Of a stretch of 64,000 nt of DNA, positions 18,917 to 29,080 are shown one piece after another. The DNA comes from Acinetobacter haemolyticus CIP 64.3 = MTCC 9819 (lineage in GTDB: Bacteria > Pseudomonadota > Gammaproteobacteria > Pseudomonadales > Moraxellaceae), in assembly GCF_000369065.1 (NCBI RefSeq), contig NZ_KB849800.1:512044-576043 (forward strand). Direction: 5' to 3'. Every line of letters starts with the position of its first letter. Positions within the stretch are counted from its first letter, which is position 1. A program made the translations under genes and the position numbers. The notes under the pieces were generated by a model. That model had not been told where the DNA came from, ran no database searches, and saw only the letters and a program-made list of their open reading frames with translations.

Positions 18917-19819
18917 TCAAATTGTTTTTCGTTTTCCTGAAATGCGGCACCAGTTTTCTTCACGCTTTTCGATCTCTAATATATCAAAAAACTCAGCGTA
19001 AACACTAGAAACATCAGCAACTTGCTCTTCAATTACACCTGCAAGTGCGAACTCGCCCTCATTTTTGATTAAAGTTGAGAATTCGGGCGCGAGTGCCATT
19101 AACGGGCCAGCTAAAATATTTGCAACCAACACGTCAGCTTGTTGTGAATTGAATTCTTGATCGAACTCTTCAGGTAAGCCAACAAACAGACGATCAAGTA
19201 CGCCATTTAATTCAGCGTTTTGCTTGGTTGCTAATACAGCTTGTGGGTCAATATCAGTGGCATAGACTTTTTTTGCACCCAATAACAATGCAGCAACACC
19301 TAAAATGCCTGAACCACAACCATAATCAATCACAATTTTATCTTTTACGTCGGTTTTACCTAACCATTGTAAGCACAAAAAAGTACTAGCATGATTACCT
19401 GTGCCAAAAGCAAGACCAGGATCTAGTTTAATATTGGTTGCATCTGCTTCAGGCGGTTCCAACCATTCTGGAACGATCCAATATTTTTCACCAATTTGAA
19501 TGGGTTCATAATAATCCATCCATGCACGTTCCCAAACTTGGTTTTCTAAAGTTTCATGGCGCATAGGTACATCAGGGAGTTGAGCCTTTAAAAAAGCTTC
19601 TAAGCGATCAACATCAATTGGATCATCTTCTTCTTGTTGGTAAATACCTGTAACGATAACTTTATTCCAAAGTGGTGTTTCACCAGGAAGTGGTTCGAGT
19701 AAGGCCTGATCTTCAGCATCATCTAAAGTTACGCTGACTGCACCCAGAGATAAAAGTAGGGTTTCACACAGTTCAACTTGATTTTGATCAACAGTAATAT
19801 GAATTTGTAGCCAGTTCAC
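18917..19819 (-). CDS. prmA: Ribosomal protein L11 methyltransferase PrmA
   Basis: SAM-dependent enzyme that trimethylates ribosomal protein L11. At 300 residues it has the usual length. The N-terminal L11-recognition domain is followed by the Rossmann SAM site [16 protein letters not shown] near residue 162, [15 protein letters not shown] near 136 and the catalytic-loop motif VANILAGPL near 231. The DUF3426 gene follows 14 bp downstream, so the two probably share a transcript. Confidence 0.96.
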   Translation of the reverse strand: MNWLQIHITVDQNQVELCETLLLSLGAVSVTLDDAEDQALLEPLPGETPLWNKVIVTGIYQQEEDDPIDVDRLEAFLKAQLPDVPMRHETLENQVWERAWMDYYEPIQIGEKYWIVPEWLEPPEADATNIKLDPGLAFGTGNHASTFLCLQWLGKTDVKDKIVIDYGCGSGILGVAALLLGAKKVYATDIDPQAVLATKQNAELNGVLDRLFVGLPEEFDQEFNSQQADVLVANILAGPLMALAPEFSTLIKNEGEFALAGVIEEQVADVSSVYAEFFDILEIEKREENWCRISGKRKTI

Positions 19820-19949
19820 AGGACAACCTAAGTAAATAAATTTGTGGTTATTGTAAAGGATTCGTGTTGTATAAAGGGAGTCTATAATGAGTAGTTTACA
19901 ATTTTAAGATGAATTATTTCGCGGTTTACTTTCAATATGCTGAAATAAA

Positions 19950-19981
19950 TAAAGGATATAGTTCATAACTATATCCTTTAT
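19950..19981. terminator. Hairpin terminator between the 20018 gene and prmA
   Basis: A near-perfect 13-bp inverted repeat, AAAGGATATAGTT and AACTATATCCTTT, has a 3-nt loop. The T run is modest. It terminates the small secreted-protein gene on the minus strand. Confidence 0.65.
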
Positions 19982-20017
19982 AGGTTATTTATAAGGAATT
20001 AAAAATACTTGGACAAC

Positions 20018-20425
20018 TTAAGGTGCTGCTTGTTCATTTTGCATCATTGGTTGTTCAGTATTTTCAATTGGCGCCGCTAATTCATTAGGTGATTGAATTT
20101 GGGGTGGTGCAGATTCAACTGGAGCACCACTAACTGGACGAGGTTCTGATTGAGTTTCAGAAATTCTGCTTTGAGTCTCTGGCGGTGTGTCAGATGTAGG
20201 CATTGGCGGTTGGAAAATGAGTTTATCATTTTCATCATTTTGACAAGCGCCATTATAAACAACACCTTTATAGGCAAATGAAACTGCATCGCCTTGTTTT
20301 TTACCTTTACAGACCTGTTGATATTTCTGAGTGAGTTGATCTGCGGCAGTTTTTGCATTTGCTTGAGCTGTCACAGTAAAACATAATCCACAGATCAGTG
20401 ATGATAATAAAAGCTTCGAGTTCAT
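20018..20425 (-). CDS. Small secreted Pro/Glu-rich hypothetical protein
   Basis: It has 135 residues with a clear Sec signal peptide (residues 1-24, ending AQANA). A short folded-looking segment with two Cys (KYQQVCKGKKQGD and YNGACQNDE, about residues 35-65) probably forms a disulfide. A low-complexity tail rich in Pro, Glu, Gln and Ser runs from about residue 75 to the end. It is predicted periplasmic. I do not recognise a family. It is divergent from mnmG. Confidence 0.75.
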   Translation of the reverse strand: MNSKLLLSSLICGLCFTVTAQANAKTAADQLTQKYQQVCKGKKQGDAVSFAYKGVVYNGACQNDENDKLIFQPPMPTSDTPPETQSRISETQSEPRPVSGAPVESAPPQIQSPNELAAPIENTEQPMMQNEQAAP

Positions 20426-20637
20426 ATCATTTTCCTAAGTATTTGTTATGCATGTATTAGGATAGGAAATTTTTTCAGAAAAACAGTGTTGTTCAAGTTA
20501 ACGATTCTAGGGCACTTTGTTAAAAATACATGAAAAGTGCAACATAAAGTTTCTTTTTGTGTCATTTCTAATTGAATCAGTCTTTTGCTCAGTGTGAGAT
20601 TTTGATTGGTTTTTTTCATACTATGGCAAAATTCCTG

Positions 20638-20643
20638 TATAAT
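20638..20643 (+). promoter_or_regulatory. Promoter -10 element for mnmG
   Basis: A perfect TATAAT lies 33 bp before the mnmG ATG, with TTCATA 17 bp upstream as a moderate -35. It lies downstream of the longer in-frame start at 20572, which argues that the longer start is not used. Confidence 0.6.
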
Positions 20644-20676
20644 GCTCTGTCATTTTTTGAATACACATTTACCACT

Positions 20677-22557
20677 ATGCACTATCCTAAAGTTTACGAC
20701 GTTATCGTAATTGGTGGCGGTCACGCTGGTACGGAAGCGGCACTTGCAGCTGCACGTATGGGAAGACAAACATTATTGTTGACGCATAATATTGAGACTT
20801 TGGGCCAGATGAGCTGTAACCCAGCGATTGGTGGTATTGGTAAATCACATTTAGTTCGTGAGATTGATGCGCTCGGCGGTGCAATGGCACTTGCTGCGGA
20901 TAAAGGCGGTATTCAATTCCGTATCCTCAATTCCCGTAAAGGCGCTGCTGTACGTGCAACGCGCGCGCAAGCTGATCGTGTGCGTTTTAAAGCCGCGATT
21001 CGTCATACCCTAGAAAACCAAGCAAACTTGGATATTTTCCAACAAGCTGCTGATGATTTAATTGTTGAAGGGGATACTGTAAAGGGTGTTGTTACCCAAA
21101 TGGGTATTCGTTTTGATACTAAAACAGTGGTATTGACGACAGGTACCTTTTTAGGTGGAGTTATCCATATTGGTTTACAAAATTCAAGCGGTGGTCGTGC
21201 CGGTGATCCTCCTTCAATTGCTTTGGCGCATCGTTTACGTGAGTTAAAACTCCCTGTCGGACGTTTAAAAACAGGTACGCCACCGCGTATTGATGCGCGT
21301 ACCGTTGATTTCTCTGTGATGACACCTCAGCCGGGTGATTTCCCATCTCCAGTGATGTCATTTATGGGCGATGCATCGATGCACCCTGAACAGGTGAATT
21401 GCTACATTACTCATACCAGTGAAAAAACCCATGAGATTATTCGTGGTGGTTTAGATCGTTCACCAATGTATACCGGTGTGATTGAAGGGGTGGGACCTCG
21501 TTACTGTCCTTCGATTGAAGACAAAATTCATCGTTTTGCGGATAAAGATTCGCACCAAGTATTCCTTGAGCCTGAAGGCTTAGATACACATGAACTTTAT
21601 CCGAATGGTATCTCAACCTCTTTGCCATTTGATGTCCAGTTCAATCTAGTTCGTTCGATTCGCGGTATGGAAAATGCTCATATTCTGCGTCCAGGTTACG
21701 CAATCGAATATGACTATTTCAATCCGCAAGCATTGAAATTTACCCTTGAAACCAAAGCGATTCAGAACTTGTATTTTGCTGGCCAGATTAATGGTACCAC
21801 TGGTTATGAAGAAGCAGGTGCTCAAGGTTTACTTGCTGGTTTGAATGCTGCACGCCGTGCATGGGAACAAGAAGAATGGACACCAAAACGTGATCAAGCC
21901 TATATGGGTGTACTTGTAGACGACTTGATTACATTGGGAACTAAAGAACCATATCGAATGTTTACCTCTCGTGCGGAATATCGTTTGATGTTGCGTGAAG
22001 ATAATGCGGATCAACGTTTGACAGAGATTGGTCGTGAACTTGGTTTGGTTGATGATGAACGTTGGGCGGCTTATAGTGAGAAAATGGAAGCAGTTGAGCG
22101 TGAAACTTCTCGTTTGCAACATTTATGGGCTGCGCCGAATAACCCAATGGGCAAAAAGTTCGTTGAAATGACAGGTGCAGATCTAAGCAAAGAGTGTAGC
22201 GCAATTGATTTGTTGAAACGTCCAAATATTAATTTTGCTCAAATTGCTGAATTAACAGGTTCAGAAGTTTCGCAACAAGTCGGTGAGCAAATCGAAATTG
22301 CAGTGAAATACGAAGGTTATATTAACCGTCAGCATGAAGACGTTGCTCAGTTAAAGCGTCTTGAAGAAACTAAGATTCCTGCCGATTTTGAGTTTGATGG
22401 TATTTCTGGTTTATCTCGTGAAATTACATTGAAGTTGAAAACAGTTCGACCAGAAACATTGGCTCAAGCTAGTCGTATTCCGGGAGTAACTCCAGCGGCA
22501 GTACAATTGCTTATGATTACGATTCGTAAAAGTCATATGGCAAAAAAATCAGCATAA
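20677..22557 (+). CDS. mnmG: tRNA uridine-34 5-carboxymethylaminomethyl modification enzyme MnmG (GidA)
   Basis: FAD-dependent partner of MnmE in forming (carboxymethyl)aminomethyl-uridine at the tRNA wobble position. With this start it has 626 residues, beginning [20 protein letters not shown], the dinucleotide-binding motif. The signature blocks [23 protein letters not shown] and [10 protein letters not shown] (near residue 200) are intact, as is the C-terminal helical MnmE-binding region. An in-frame extension to 20572 would begin upstream of the promoter and lacks family support. A terminator follows at 22577. Confidence 0.97.
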   Translation: MHYPKVYDVIVIGGGHAGTEAALAAARMGRQTLLLTHNIETLGQMSCNPAIGGIGKSHLVREIDALGGAMALAADKGGIQFRILNSRKGAAVRATRAQADRVRFKAAIRHTLENQANLDIFQQAADDLIVEGDTVKGVVTQMGIRFDTKTVVLTTGTFLGGVIHIGLQNSSGGRAGDPPSIALAHRLRELKLPVGRLKTGTPPRIDARTVDFSVMTPQPGDFPSPVMSFMGDASMHPEQVNCYITHTSEKTHEIIRGGLDRSPMYTGVIEGVGPRYCPSIEDKIHRFADKDSHQVFLEPEGLDTHELYPNGISTSLPFDVQFNLVRSIRGMENAHILRPGYAIEYDYFNPQALKFTLETKAIQNLYFAGQINGTTGYEEAGAQGLLAGLNAARRAWEQEEWTPKRDQAYMGVLVDDLITLGTKEPYRMFTSRAEYRLMLREDNADQRLTEIGRELGLVDDERWAAYSEKMEAVERETSRLQHLWAAPNNPMGKKFVEMTGADLSKECSAIDLLKRPNINFAQIAELTGSEVSQQVGEQIEIAVKYEGYINRQHEDVAQLKRLEETKIPADFEFDGISGLSREITLKLKTVRPETLAQASRIPGVTPAAVQLLMITIRKSHMAKKSA

Positions 22558-22576
22558 GTCTGATTAACAGAAAATG

Positions 22577-22608
22577 ATAAAAACACTCTTTTAAAGGGTG
22601 TTTTTTTC
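22577..22608 (+). terminator. Terminator of mnmG
   Basis: AAACACTC pairs with GGGTGTTT (one G-T pair) across a T/A-rich apex and is followed by a run of T. Confidence 0.8.
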
Positions 22609-22658
22609 TGTTTGTTTTGTATGTACTTTTAAATGCATTCGATAAGGTATAAAACTTA

Positions 22659-22991
22659 ATGAAAAATTGGATGTTTTTATTCATAGCTATAGTTGCTGAA
22701 GTGATTGCTACCTCTGCTTTAAAAAGTAGTGAGGGTTTTACTAAGCCAATCGCTTCATTTGTGGTGGTTGTGGGTTATGTCATTGCATTTTATTTTTTAT
22801 CTTTAACTTTAAAAGCAATTCCTGTAGGGATTGCTTATGCGATATGGTCTGGCGTTGGTATTGTTTTAATTACCACTGTTGCTTGGTTCATGTTTGGTCA
22901 AAAACTAGATTTGTGGGGAATTGTGGGAATTGCACTGATTATGAGTGGTGTATTGATTTTAAACTTATTGTCCAAAACGAGTGGGCATTAA
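22659..22991 (+). CDS. Small multidrug resistance (SMR) efflux protein, AbeS-like
   Basis: Proton-coupled drug antiporter of 110 residues with four membrane helices. The membrane-embedded Glu of the family is in [10 protein letters not shown] near residue 14, and [13 protein letters not shown] near 55 is the SMR signature. The sequence closely resembles Acinetobacter AbeS and EmrE-type pumps for quaternary ammonium compounds and dyes. Such proteins act as homodimers in the inner membrane. It has its own start signal after the mnmG terminator and stands alone. Confidence 0.92.
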   Translation: MKNWMFLFIAIVAEVIATSALKSSEGFTKPIASFVVVVGYVIAFYFLSLTLKAIPVGIAYAIWSGVGIVLITTVAWFMFGQKLDLWGIVGIALIMSGVLILNLLSKTSGH

Positions 22992-23166
22992 TTCATTTTA
23001 AAAAGTTCTCTATGTTTTAGATAAAATGTTGTTTTCATGATTGCTGCAAATGTTCGTTGAACAATTATTTAAAGTGTATATGTGCAGTACAAAAGCTCCT
23101 TTTACTTCTTAGTTAGATTATACTAGATCAGTAACTAGTTGTGACTTTATAAAAAAGTTAATAATT

Positions 23167-23484
23167 ATGGAAAATAATCAGCAATCGAAATATCTAGAAC
23201 TACTGAAATTACGCAGAAGACTCATAGGGATTATTTTTGTATTTCCATCTGTTGTAATTTTAATTAGTATGTTGCTTAGGGTTGAAGAACATTACATTTT
23301 GATTTCACTACCAATAGCTTTAATTCCAATTGGATATATTTCTATATTTTATTTTCTAGCAAAAGATATATGCCCATGGTGTGGTCAAAGTTTTTTTATT
23401 GGAAAGAATTTTAATGGTCTTGATTTTTTAATTAGGAAGACTTGTGTCTGTTGCGGGGAGCCGAAAAGTCAAAATAACGTGTAA
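23167..23484 (+). CDS. Small membrane protein with C-terminal zinc ribbon
   Basis: It has 105 residues. Two hydrophobic helices (about 18-37 and 47-66) are followed by CPWCGQ near residue 75 and CVCCGEP near 96, a likely four-Cys zinc ribbon facing the cytoplasm. I do not recognise a named family. The Shine-Dalgarno is weak. The gene is more AT-rich than its neighbours. A terminator follows at 23507. Confidence 0.65.
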   Translation: MENNQQSKYLELLKLRRRLIGIIFVFPSVVILISMLLRVEEHYILISLPIALIPIGYISIFYFLAKDICPWCGQSFFIGKNFNGLDFLIRKTCVCCGEPKSQNNV

Positions 23485-23506
23485 AAATTTTAAAATATAG
23501 TTTGTG

Positions 23507-23537
23507 CCAATTATTCGCTCGTCAGTAATTGGTTTTT
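23507..23537 (+). terminator. Terminator after the zinc-ribbon membrane protein
   Basis: CCAATTA and TAATTGG enclose a 12-nt loop and are followed by TTTTT. Confidence 0.7.
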
Positions 23538-23671
23538 ACTTCCTCCAAACACACCACGTCGTTTAATTGATAGTAGTCCTTATCGAGACGAATAGGTATG
23601 TGGGAGCAAGGGTAAGTAAAACGGCTATAATTTTTTCATTTCACAATAGTATTAGTTTTTTACAGTATTGA

Positions 23672-23700
23672 AAAAGGGAATAGTATATCTATTCCCTTTT
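23672..23700 (-). terminator. Terminator of the fatty-acid-hydroxylase gene, possibly bidirectional
   Basis: A perfect 12-bp stem, AAAAGGGAATAG and CTATTCCCTTTT, has a 5-nt loop and A/T tracts on both sides. It lies 50 bp beyond the stop of the minus-strand gene. Confidence 0.75.
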
Positions 23701-23749
23701 AGCACTAACGAAAATTACCTAATTATTTTAGACTTAAAACAAAAAATCT

Positions 23750-24373
23750 CTATAAAACCACCTCAATTCCCTGACGTAAATTTAATTGGTCAAGTTTAGA
23801 ATTTTCATCAATTTTTGCAAAAGCTTTAGGCAGTAAACGACGAGCTGCTTTATTCACCCTTTTCTCTAACCAAATAGGCATTTTCATGGCGAGAGGGTTG
23901 GTTTCAGTGGTCGAAGCATCGGTCATCACGCGAGTTCCCATGATGTAATCAAACCAAGGTCGCGTGACACACCAGTTGGCATTTTGATTACTGGTCATGT
24001 GGTGATCATAGTGCCAAGGAATACGTTTTTTTGCATATTCGGGATCTAGATGAGATTTGGCATGAACTTTCCAGTAGTTCCAAATCCCATAATATAAACC
24101 TGCTGTAAAAAATGGTGCAACGGGTAGAAAAACTGTAGAGACAGCGGCTAAACCAATTAATGCTGTTTTTTCATTGTACATTTCAGAGTTTTTAAACATT
24201 GACTCTGCATAACCTTCATCATGAAAATCATTTAAACGAGCACGTTTATGATGGGCGATATGAGTAAAGAAGGGGCTATTTCTATTTTTACTTGGAAATT
24301 CATGTAACCATATCTTATGAAAATACCATTCCATCCCATTTGCGACAAAGATACCTACTGGAAAACCGATCAT
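23750..24373 (-). CDS. Fatty acid hydroxylase/sterol desaturase superfamily membrane protein
   Basis: Predicted di-iron membrane oxygenase of about 207 residues. The histidine clusters expected for the superfamily are present: EWYFHKIWLHE near residue 15, THIAHHKR near 38, VHAKSH near 106 and WHYDHH near 124. Hydrophobic segments lie between them. I chose the ATG at 24373 because GAGG stands 9 nt upstream; an in-frame ATG at 24388 has no Shine-Dalgarno. The substrate cannot be read from the sequence. An AraC regulator lies upstream on the same strand. Confidence 0.85.
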   Translation of the reverse strand: MIGFPVGIFVANGMEWYFHKIWLHEFPSKNRNSPFFTHIAHHKRARLNDFHDEGYAESMFKNSEMYNEKTALIGLAAVSTVFLPVAPFFTAGLYYGIWNYWKVHAKSHLDPEYAKKRIPWHYDHHMTSNQNANWCVTRPWFDYIMGTRVMTDASTTETNPLAMKMPIWLEKRVNKAARRLLPKAFAKIDENSKLDQLNLRQGIEVVL

Positions 24374-24468
24374 ATTCGTTAACCTCATAAAATATGATCA
24401 GATTGTAGAAACTTAATGGTGAAAGTTTTTGACTGAACTGGCAGGTTTGATTTGCCGATCAAATCAAA

Positions 24469-25470
24469 TTATTGTTGTTTTCGTTGTCGATAGGCTGTTG
24501 GTGTTTCACCTGTCCAACGTTTAAAAGCCCTTGAGAATGCAGATGGTTCAGAGAAACCAGTAAGATAGACGATTTGATCAATTGATTCTTGGGTTTGAGA
24601 GAGTAAGCGCCGAGCAAGCCGTTCACGATATTGTGCAATTACTTTTTCATAGCTGGTATTCAGAAGTTGCAAATCCGCTCTTAAACTGCGGGCACTACGA
24701 TCTAATCGACTAGCAACAATATTCTGATCAAACTCACTCGATTCCAATAATCCGCTCGCCAAGATCTTTTCTATCTCATGAATAAGTTGATGTTTATGTA
24801 AAAGCTCAAGTTGTGAGGCGGCATGGTGTTCATGGACTTTTAATAACTCAGGTTCATAAGCAGGCGAAGGATGGTCTAATAATTTCGCATCAAAGAAAAG
24901 ACGACCTTCAGTTTGTCCAAGTCTGACATGACACCCCCATATCTTTTTATATTCATCCTGCTTGGTGCCTTTATCGTAAGGAAGCCAAATTTCAGAGGGT
25001 GTAAAAGCATCTTCACTTATATATTTGAAGAAATTAAGCAAAATTCCTATCGCACATTCTAAGTAATGTCTTACGGGATGATTGAGACCAGAAATGATCG
25101 CAACCTTATTATCATGATGTTCGAGTTTAAAAGACATGGCATCTGTGAGTAATGCTTGATAACGAATAGTGCGTTGTAATCCTTCACCAAAGGTTGGACT
25201 ACTGAGAAAAAGATATTCAATCACTTGTCCACGAAATGGAGGTACATTTCCTCCAACATGAAGTCCGACATCTGAATCTACACTAATTTTCTCAGCCGCA
25301 TCCCAGAAACGTCTTTGTGTAGAATTATTTCTTCGCACAGACTTGTCAGGAGGTTGATCCGGTAAATGAACACTTGCAAAGATAGCGGCCGCATCAAGGT
25401 TCATCTTGTGCATGGTTTGATACACCATCCATAAAAAAATGCCAGCATCGCTTGCTTTATTTGTGACCAT
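24469..25470 (-). CDS. AraC-family transcriptional regulator
   Basis: It has 333 residues. The N-terminal two thirds match the arabinose-binding-like domain of the OruR/ArgR-type subgroup (VEYLFLSSP-like region near residue 75). The C-terminal 100 residues carry two helix-turn-helix motifs, ending in the family signature GFSEPSAFSRAFKRWTGETP near residue 305. It lies about 95 bp upstream of the hydroxylase-fold gene on the same strand and is a candidate regulator of it. The effector is unknown. Confidence 0.9.
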   Translation of the reverse strand: MVTNKASDAGIFLWMVYQTMHKMNLDAAAIFASVHLPDQPPDKSVRRNNSTQRRFWDAAEKISVDSDVGLHVGGNVPPFRGQVIEYLFLSSPTFGEGLQRTIRYQALLTDAMSFKLEHHDNKVAIISGLNHPVRHYLECAIGILLNFFKYISEDAFTPSEIWLPYDKGTKQDEYKKIWGCHVRLGQTEGRLFFDAKLLDHPSPAYEPELLKVHEHHAASQLELLHKHQLIHEIEKILASGLLESSEFDQNIVASRLDRSARSLRADLQLLNTSYEKVIAQYRERLARRLLSQTQESIDQIVYLTGFSEPSAFSRAFKRWTGETPTAYRQRKQQ

Positions 25471-25632
25471 GTTTGAAGGTTAAATAAACTTTTAAAACAA
25501 TATACTATGTTTTTTTATCATAGAAATGAAATGTTTGTTAGAAGCTTATTACAGACTTCATTAAATAATATTTATACCTCATTTAGAAAATTTCTCTGTC
25601 ATACAATCAAAGAAATAGCCATCAACAGGAAT

Positions 25633-25662
25633 AAAAAGCCAGTTGTCATAACTGGCTTTTTT
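25633..25662 (-). terminator. Terminator of the first TonB-dependent receptor, probably bidirectional
   Basis: AAAAAGCCAGTT, loop GTCAT, and AACTGGCTTTTT form a perfect stem with A and T tracts on either side. It lies 6 bp after the receptor stop. Confidence 0.85.
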
Positions 25663-25667
25663 GAAGA

Positions 25668-27725
25668 TTAAAACTTCTTTTCGAGTGTAAATTGAAAGTT
25701 AGGAATACTTTCATTGCTTCGTGCTTGATACAAACGACCATCAGATTGATAAGTCAGGCGCTCTTTATAATCGGTGCTGAGGATATTGTTTAAGTTCAAG
25801 CTTGCAGCCCAACCATCTGCAAAACGTTTGGTTGTACTTAAATTTAAGCTAAAACGTTCATTGGTTGTACGGTCATAAGGTTGACCATCCAACGCACGTT
25901 TAAATTCTGGGGTATAGCTCATGTTTATGCTGTTGGAAAGCTGCCACGGCTTATAACTATAAGATAGACCTGTACTGATATTGTATGGTGCAACATCGCT
26001 GACAAGACGTTCATGTTGTTGCTGATTTTTAATGGTTGCACGCACAGTAGATATTTGTCCATTAAGCATAAAGGCATGACCTGCTTCAGTTTGTTTTAAA
26101 GCATAACGACCAGAAATTTCGACTCCATAAGTGGTTGCCTCATCTTGGTTTTGTGGACGTTCAACATAACGATTTCCTTCCAAACTGACGACTTTTTCGA
26201 TGTAATCTTTAATTTCTCGATGATAGGCAGTCAAGTTGATACCTCCACTCGCTGAGTCATAAGCAAGCGTTGACTCAATTGCATGAATTTTTTCAGCTTT
26301 CAGATTTGGATTGCCACCACGATCTGGATTGTTTAATGAGCCAGCATCATTATCTGTTGAAACGGTGACGGTAGGAATTAAACGATCTGATTTAGGGCTA
26401 CGAAAGGCTTGGCTTAAATTAGTTTGCAATGACCATTGATCAGTGATGTTAAAACGGTAAGCAAGTACTGGACTGAGATGTTGATCTTGGTAGTCAACCA
26501 AGCCAGAACGATTGATCCACTCTTGACGTGCACCTAATGTCATTGTTTGGCGATCGGTAAAACGCCAACTTCCTTCTCCGTACATTGCATAGCGTTGTTC
26601 ATTTAGGCTTTTGCTAACATTACTATCGAGCTTATTAAAACGACTGTCTAGACCAAATTTAAGTTGACGATTTGAATCCAACTTTCTCGTTCCATCATAA
26701 GCCAAACCATATTCATTGATGGTTTCATCTGTGTAGATCCGTTGCTCTGGTGAGCGAGTTAGTTGGCTTTCAGTCTGTCGTTCAATTAAAAAACGAATTT
26801 TATCACTGAGATTTTTGTCTTTTCGTTCATAGCGTGTGTTTAATCGGATACTGTCATTTTTATCATCTTGTATTTGATTGGCTGAGTGACCCTCCATTTT
26901 TATGTTGCGGTAAAACAACTCTGCAATGAGTTTTTGCTGATCATCCAGATCGTATTGTAGACGTGGAGAAAACATTTGCATGTTTCGATTTACAGTACGA
27001 ACATTTTCACGTGTACCTGTCTCAGATTCAGTTTTTGAAACTGAGGTAGTATCGATCCACATTTGATTGGCGGATAGACTATAAGACCATTGATTTTCAC
27101 GACCATCTGCTTGGACATTGATCTGCTTTCTTTCCATTTCTTGTTGCCCGCTTTCACGTAAGCCATAACCTAACTTAACTGTGCCATTTATGCGGGTGTT
27201 GATTGGTTCTTTTAAAATAATATTAATGACCGCTGATGAAGCAACTGAAGATTGTGCCACACTCGGTTGTTTAATGACTTCTATACGTTCAATCATCTCT
27301 GGAGTGATGGTGTCAATAATTGACATACCACCACGCGGACCACCTTGTATTGGTTCACCATTAATCAAAAAAGTCGGCGCACCACCACCGCGAAAACGCA
27401 TACCTGAAGCACCTCCGCGTGGTCCTTGACCAAAGCTAGGTAATTGAAAACCTGCTGCGCGGCGTAAAGCATCCATTACAGATTGATCGCCATATTCAAG
27501 CATTTCTTCACGGCTAATAATCGTCTTGGGTACCGCGCTGATATCATCATCTTGTTGCTTTTGGGGTTCAGCGGACGCATTAAATGTCAATGTAGGAAGC
27601 ACTTGAGTGGCAGTGTCTACTTGCGGGGAGTAAGAATTATAATCTTCAGCAAAAACGAAGCTACTCATTGTGAATAGGGCAGAGCTGAGCAGACTCAACT
27701 TCCCATGATAGAGTGATGGTTTCAT
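25668..27725 (-). CDS. TonB-dependent outer-membrane receptor with Gly-rich plug
   Basis: Outer-membrane gated porin of about 685 residues. A signal peptide (ends SSFVFA) is followed by the plug domain (about 50-165), which contains an unusual Gly/Arg-rich patch, GQGPRGGASGMRFRGGGAP, and the barrel, which ends LEKKF with a terminal Phe. The ATG at 27725 was chosen because GGGG lies about 9 nt upstream; the longer start at 27749 does not begin a signal peptide. The ligand is unknown: no clear Fur box was seen upstream, so iron, another metal or an organic ligand are all possible. Confidence 0.85.
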   Translation of the reverse strand: MKPSLYHGKLSLLSSALFTMSSFVFAEDYNSYSPQVDTATQVLPTLTFNASAEPQKQQDDDISAVPKTIISREEMLEYGDQSVMDALRRAAGFQLPSFGQGPRGGASGMRFRGGGAPTFLINGEPIQGGPRGGMSIIDTITPEMIERIEVIKQPSVAQSSVASSAVINIILKEPINTRINGTVKLGYGLRESGQQEMERKQINVQADGRENQWSYSLSANQMWIDTTSVSKTESETGTRENVRTVNRNMQMFSPRLQYDLDDQQKLIAELFYRNIKMEGHSANQIQDDKNDSIRLNTRYERKDKNLSDKIRFLIERQTESQLTRSPEQRIYTDETINEYGLAYDGTRKLDSNRQLKFGLDSRFNKLDSNVSKSLNEQRYAMYGEGSWRFTDRQTMTLGARQEWINRSGLVDYQDQHLSPVLAYRFNITDQWSLQTNLSQAFRSPKSDRLIPTVTVSTDNDAGSLNNPDRGGNPNLKAEKIHAIESTLAYDSASGGINLTAYHREIKDYIEKVVSLEGNRYVERPQNQDEATTYGVEISGRYALKQTEAGHAFMLNGQISTVRATIKNQQQHERLVSDVAPYNISTGLSYSYKPWQLSNSINMSYTPEFKRALDGQPYDRTTNERFSLNLSTTKRFADGWAASLNLNNILSTDYKERLTYQSDGRLYQARSNESIPNFQFTLEKKF

Positions 27726-27837
27726 TATAGTTACCCCAAAAAATATCAAATTATTTTGTGTGTAGCCTAATGTAAAATTGTGTAGAAAAATGGAATATTG
27801 GATGGATAAACATTTGAATTCATCATTTTACATGCAT

Positions 27838-27872
27838 AAAAAAGTTGGAGTACATCTAAATGTGCCCCAACT
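27838..27872 (-). terminator. Terminator of the IS-interrupted 90-codon gene
   Basis: On the minus strand AGTTGG pairs with CCAACT and GCACAT with its partner, interrupted by one mismatch, loop TTAG. It is followed by six T. It lies 30 bp after the stop at 27902. Confidence 0.75.
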
Positions 27873-28210
27873 AAGCTTAATTAGAAATAAATAGTTAAGT
27901 TTTAATCATCATCTGTAAGATCACGTCCTCCAGATAAAATCTCTTTTCCTAAGTGTCCAAGTTGTTCGAGTGGAGTTTGTGGTGGAGGTGTGGGTGTATG
28001 TTCTTCTAATAAATGCTTTTCTTTAATATTTTTCAATTCTTCTTCACTAAGTTTTGGAGGGGGATTAAACTCACCCCATCTACCGAAATGGATGTTGCCT
28101 TCAAAGGCTTCAGCCTGATCTGAGGCTTGTAGATCTTCATTTGATTCGGATTGATCATTTTGATTATTTGATGTGTGCTGAATTAGCAGGAGACTTTCAC
28201 TTGGGAGATT

Positions 28211-29080
28211 CTAGGCAGCTAACCGATAAAAGTCTTCTGCCATTTGATTTGGTGTCTTAAAATCCAAGCCTTTTTGAATTCTTCGCTGATTATAAAATAA
28301 CTCTATATATTTTGTAATATCCGCTTTGGCTTCTTCCCTTGTTTTGTAGTTGCGATGATGGACTAGTTCATTTTTGAGTATGCCCCAGAAACTCTCTATC
28401 GGTGCATTATCGAAGCAGTCGCCTTTTTTGCTCATTGAACCCTGAAAATCAAATTTCTCAAGTAAGTTTCGATATTCATTACTGCAATATTGGCTGCCTC
28501 TGTCTGAATGTACAATGAGATCTTTAGCAGGTTTCTGATTGCGAATAGCCATATTCAATGCATCACAAACAAGCTTGGCTGTCATGCGCTCATTTAAGCT
28601 ATAGCCAACAACCTGTTTCGTGTAAAGATCTTTGACAGCTGCCAAGTACAACCAGCCCTCAGCCGTCCAAATGTAGGTAATGTCACTCGACCACGCAAGA
28701 TTAGGCTTCGTCATTGAAAACTGTTGCTTGAGTAAATTGTCATAAATAGAACGGTTGTGATCACTGTCCGTGGTTCTTTTGAAACGCTTATGGCGCTTAC
28801 AATACAACTGATTTGATTTTTTTATTTGGCGCACAGCATACATACTTATTTTGATACTTTGCGCTTGTAAATGCTTGGTTAATCGAACATAGCCATAGCT
28901 TTGTTTGGTTTCTTCATGGGCTATTTTGACCAAAATTGTCTGCTGATTTCGCTGAATTGATCTTTTACTCATGCCTCGCTTTAGCCAATCATAAAAGCGA
29001 GAAACGGATACACGAAGTAATCGAGCCATTAAAATAATCGGAAATAAGTGGCTTTGCGATTTCATATAGGCGTACCTCAC
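28211..29080 (-). CDS. IS3-family transposase OrfB (catalytic part)
   Basis: It has 289 residues. The N-terminal HTH_21-type region is followed by the rve integrase core. The DDE residues are visible in WSSDITYIW near residue 131, HSDRGSQYCS near 193 and APIESFWGILKNE near 228. GTG at 29080 overlaps the orfA TGA; in this family OrfB is normally made as an OrfAB fusion by -1 frameshifting. Confidence 0.92.
   Translation of the reverse strand: MRYAYMKSQSHLFPIILMARLLRVSVSRFYDWLKRGMSKRSIQRNQQTILVKIAHEETKQSYGYVRLTKHLQAQSIKISMYAVRQIKKSNQLYCKRHKRFKRTTDSDHNRSIYDNLLKQQFSMTKPNLAWSSDITYIWTAEGWLYLAAVKDLYTKQVVGYSLNERMTAKLVCDALNMAIRNQKPAKDLIVHSDRGSQYCSNEYRNLLEKFDFQGSMSKKGDCFDNAPIESFWGILKNELVHHRNYKTREEAKADITKYIELFYNQRRIQKGLDFKTPNQMAEDFYRLAA

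Noticed and set aside
20572-20676. In-frame N-terminal extension of mnmG
   Set aside because: It begins upstream of a good TATAAT promoter element and does not fit the family start, which is the ATG at 20677.
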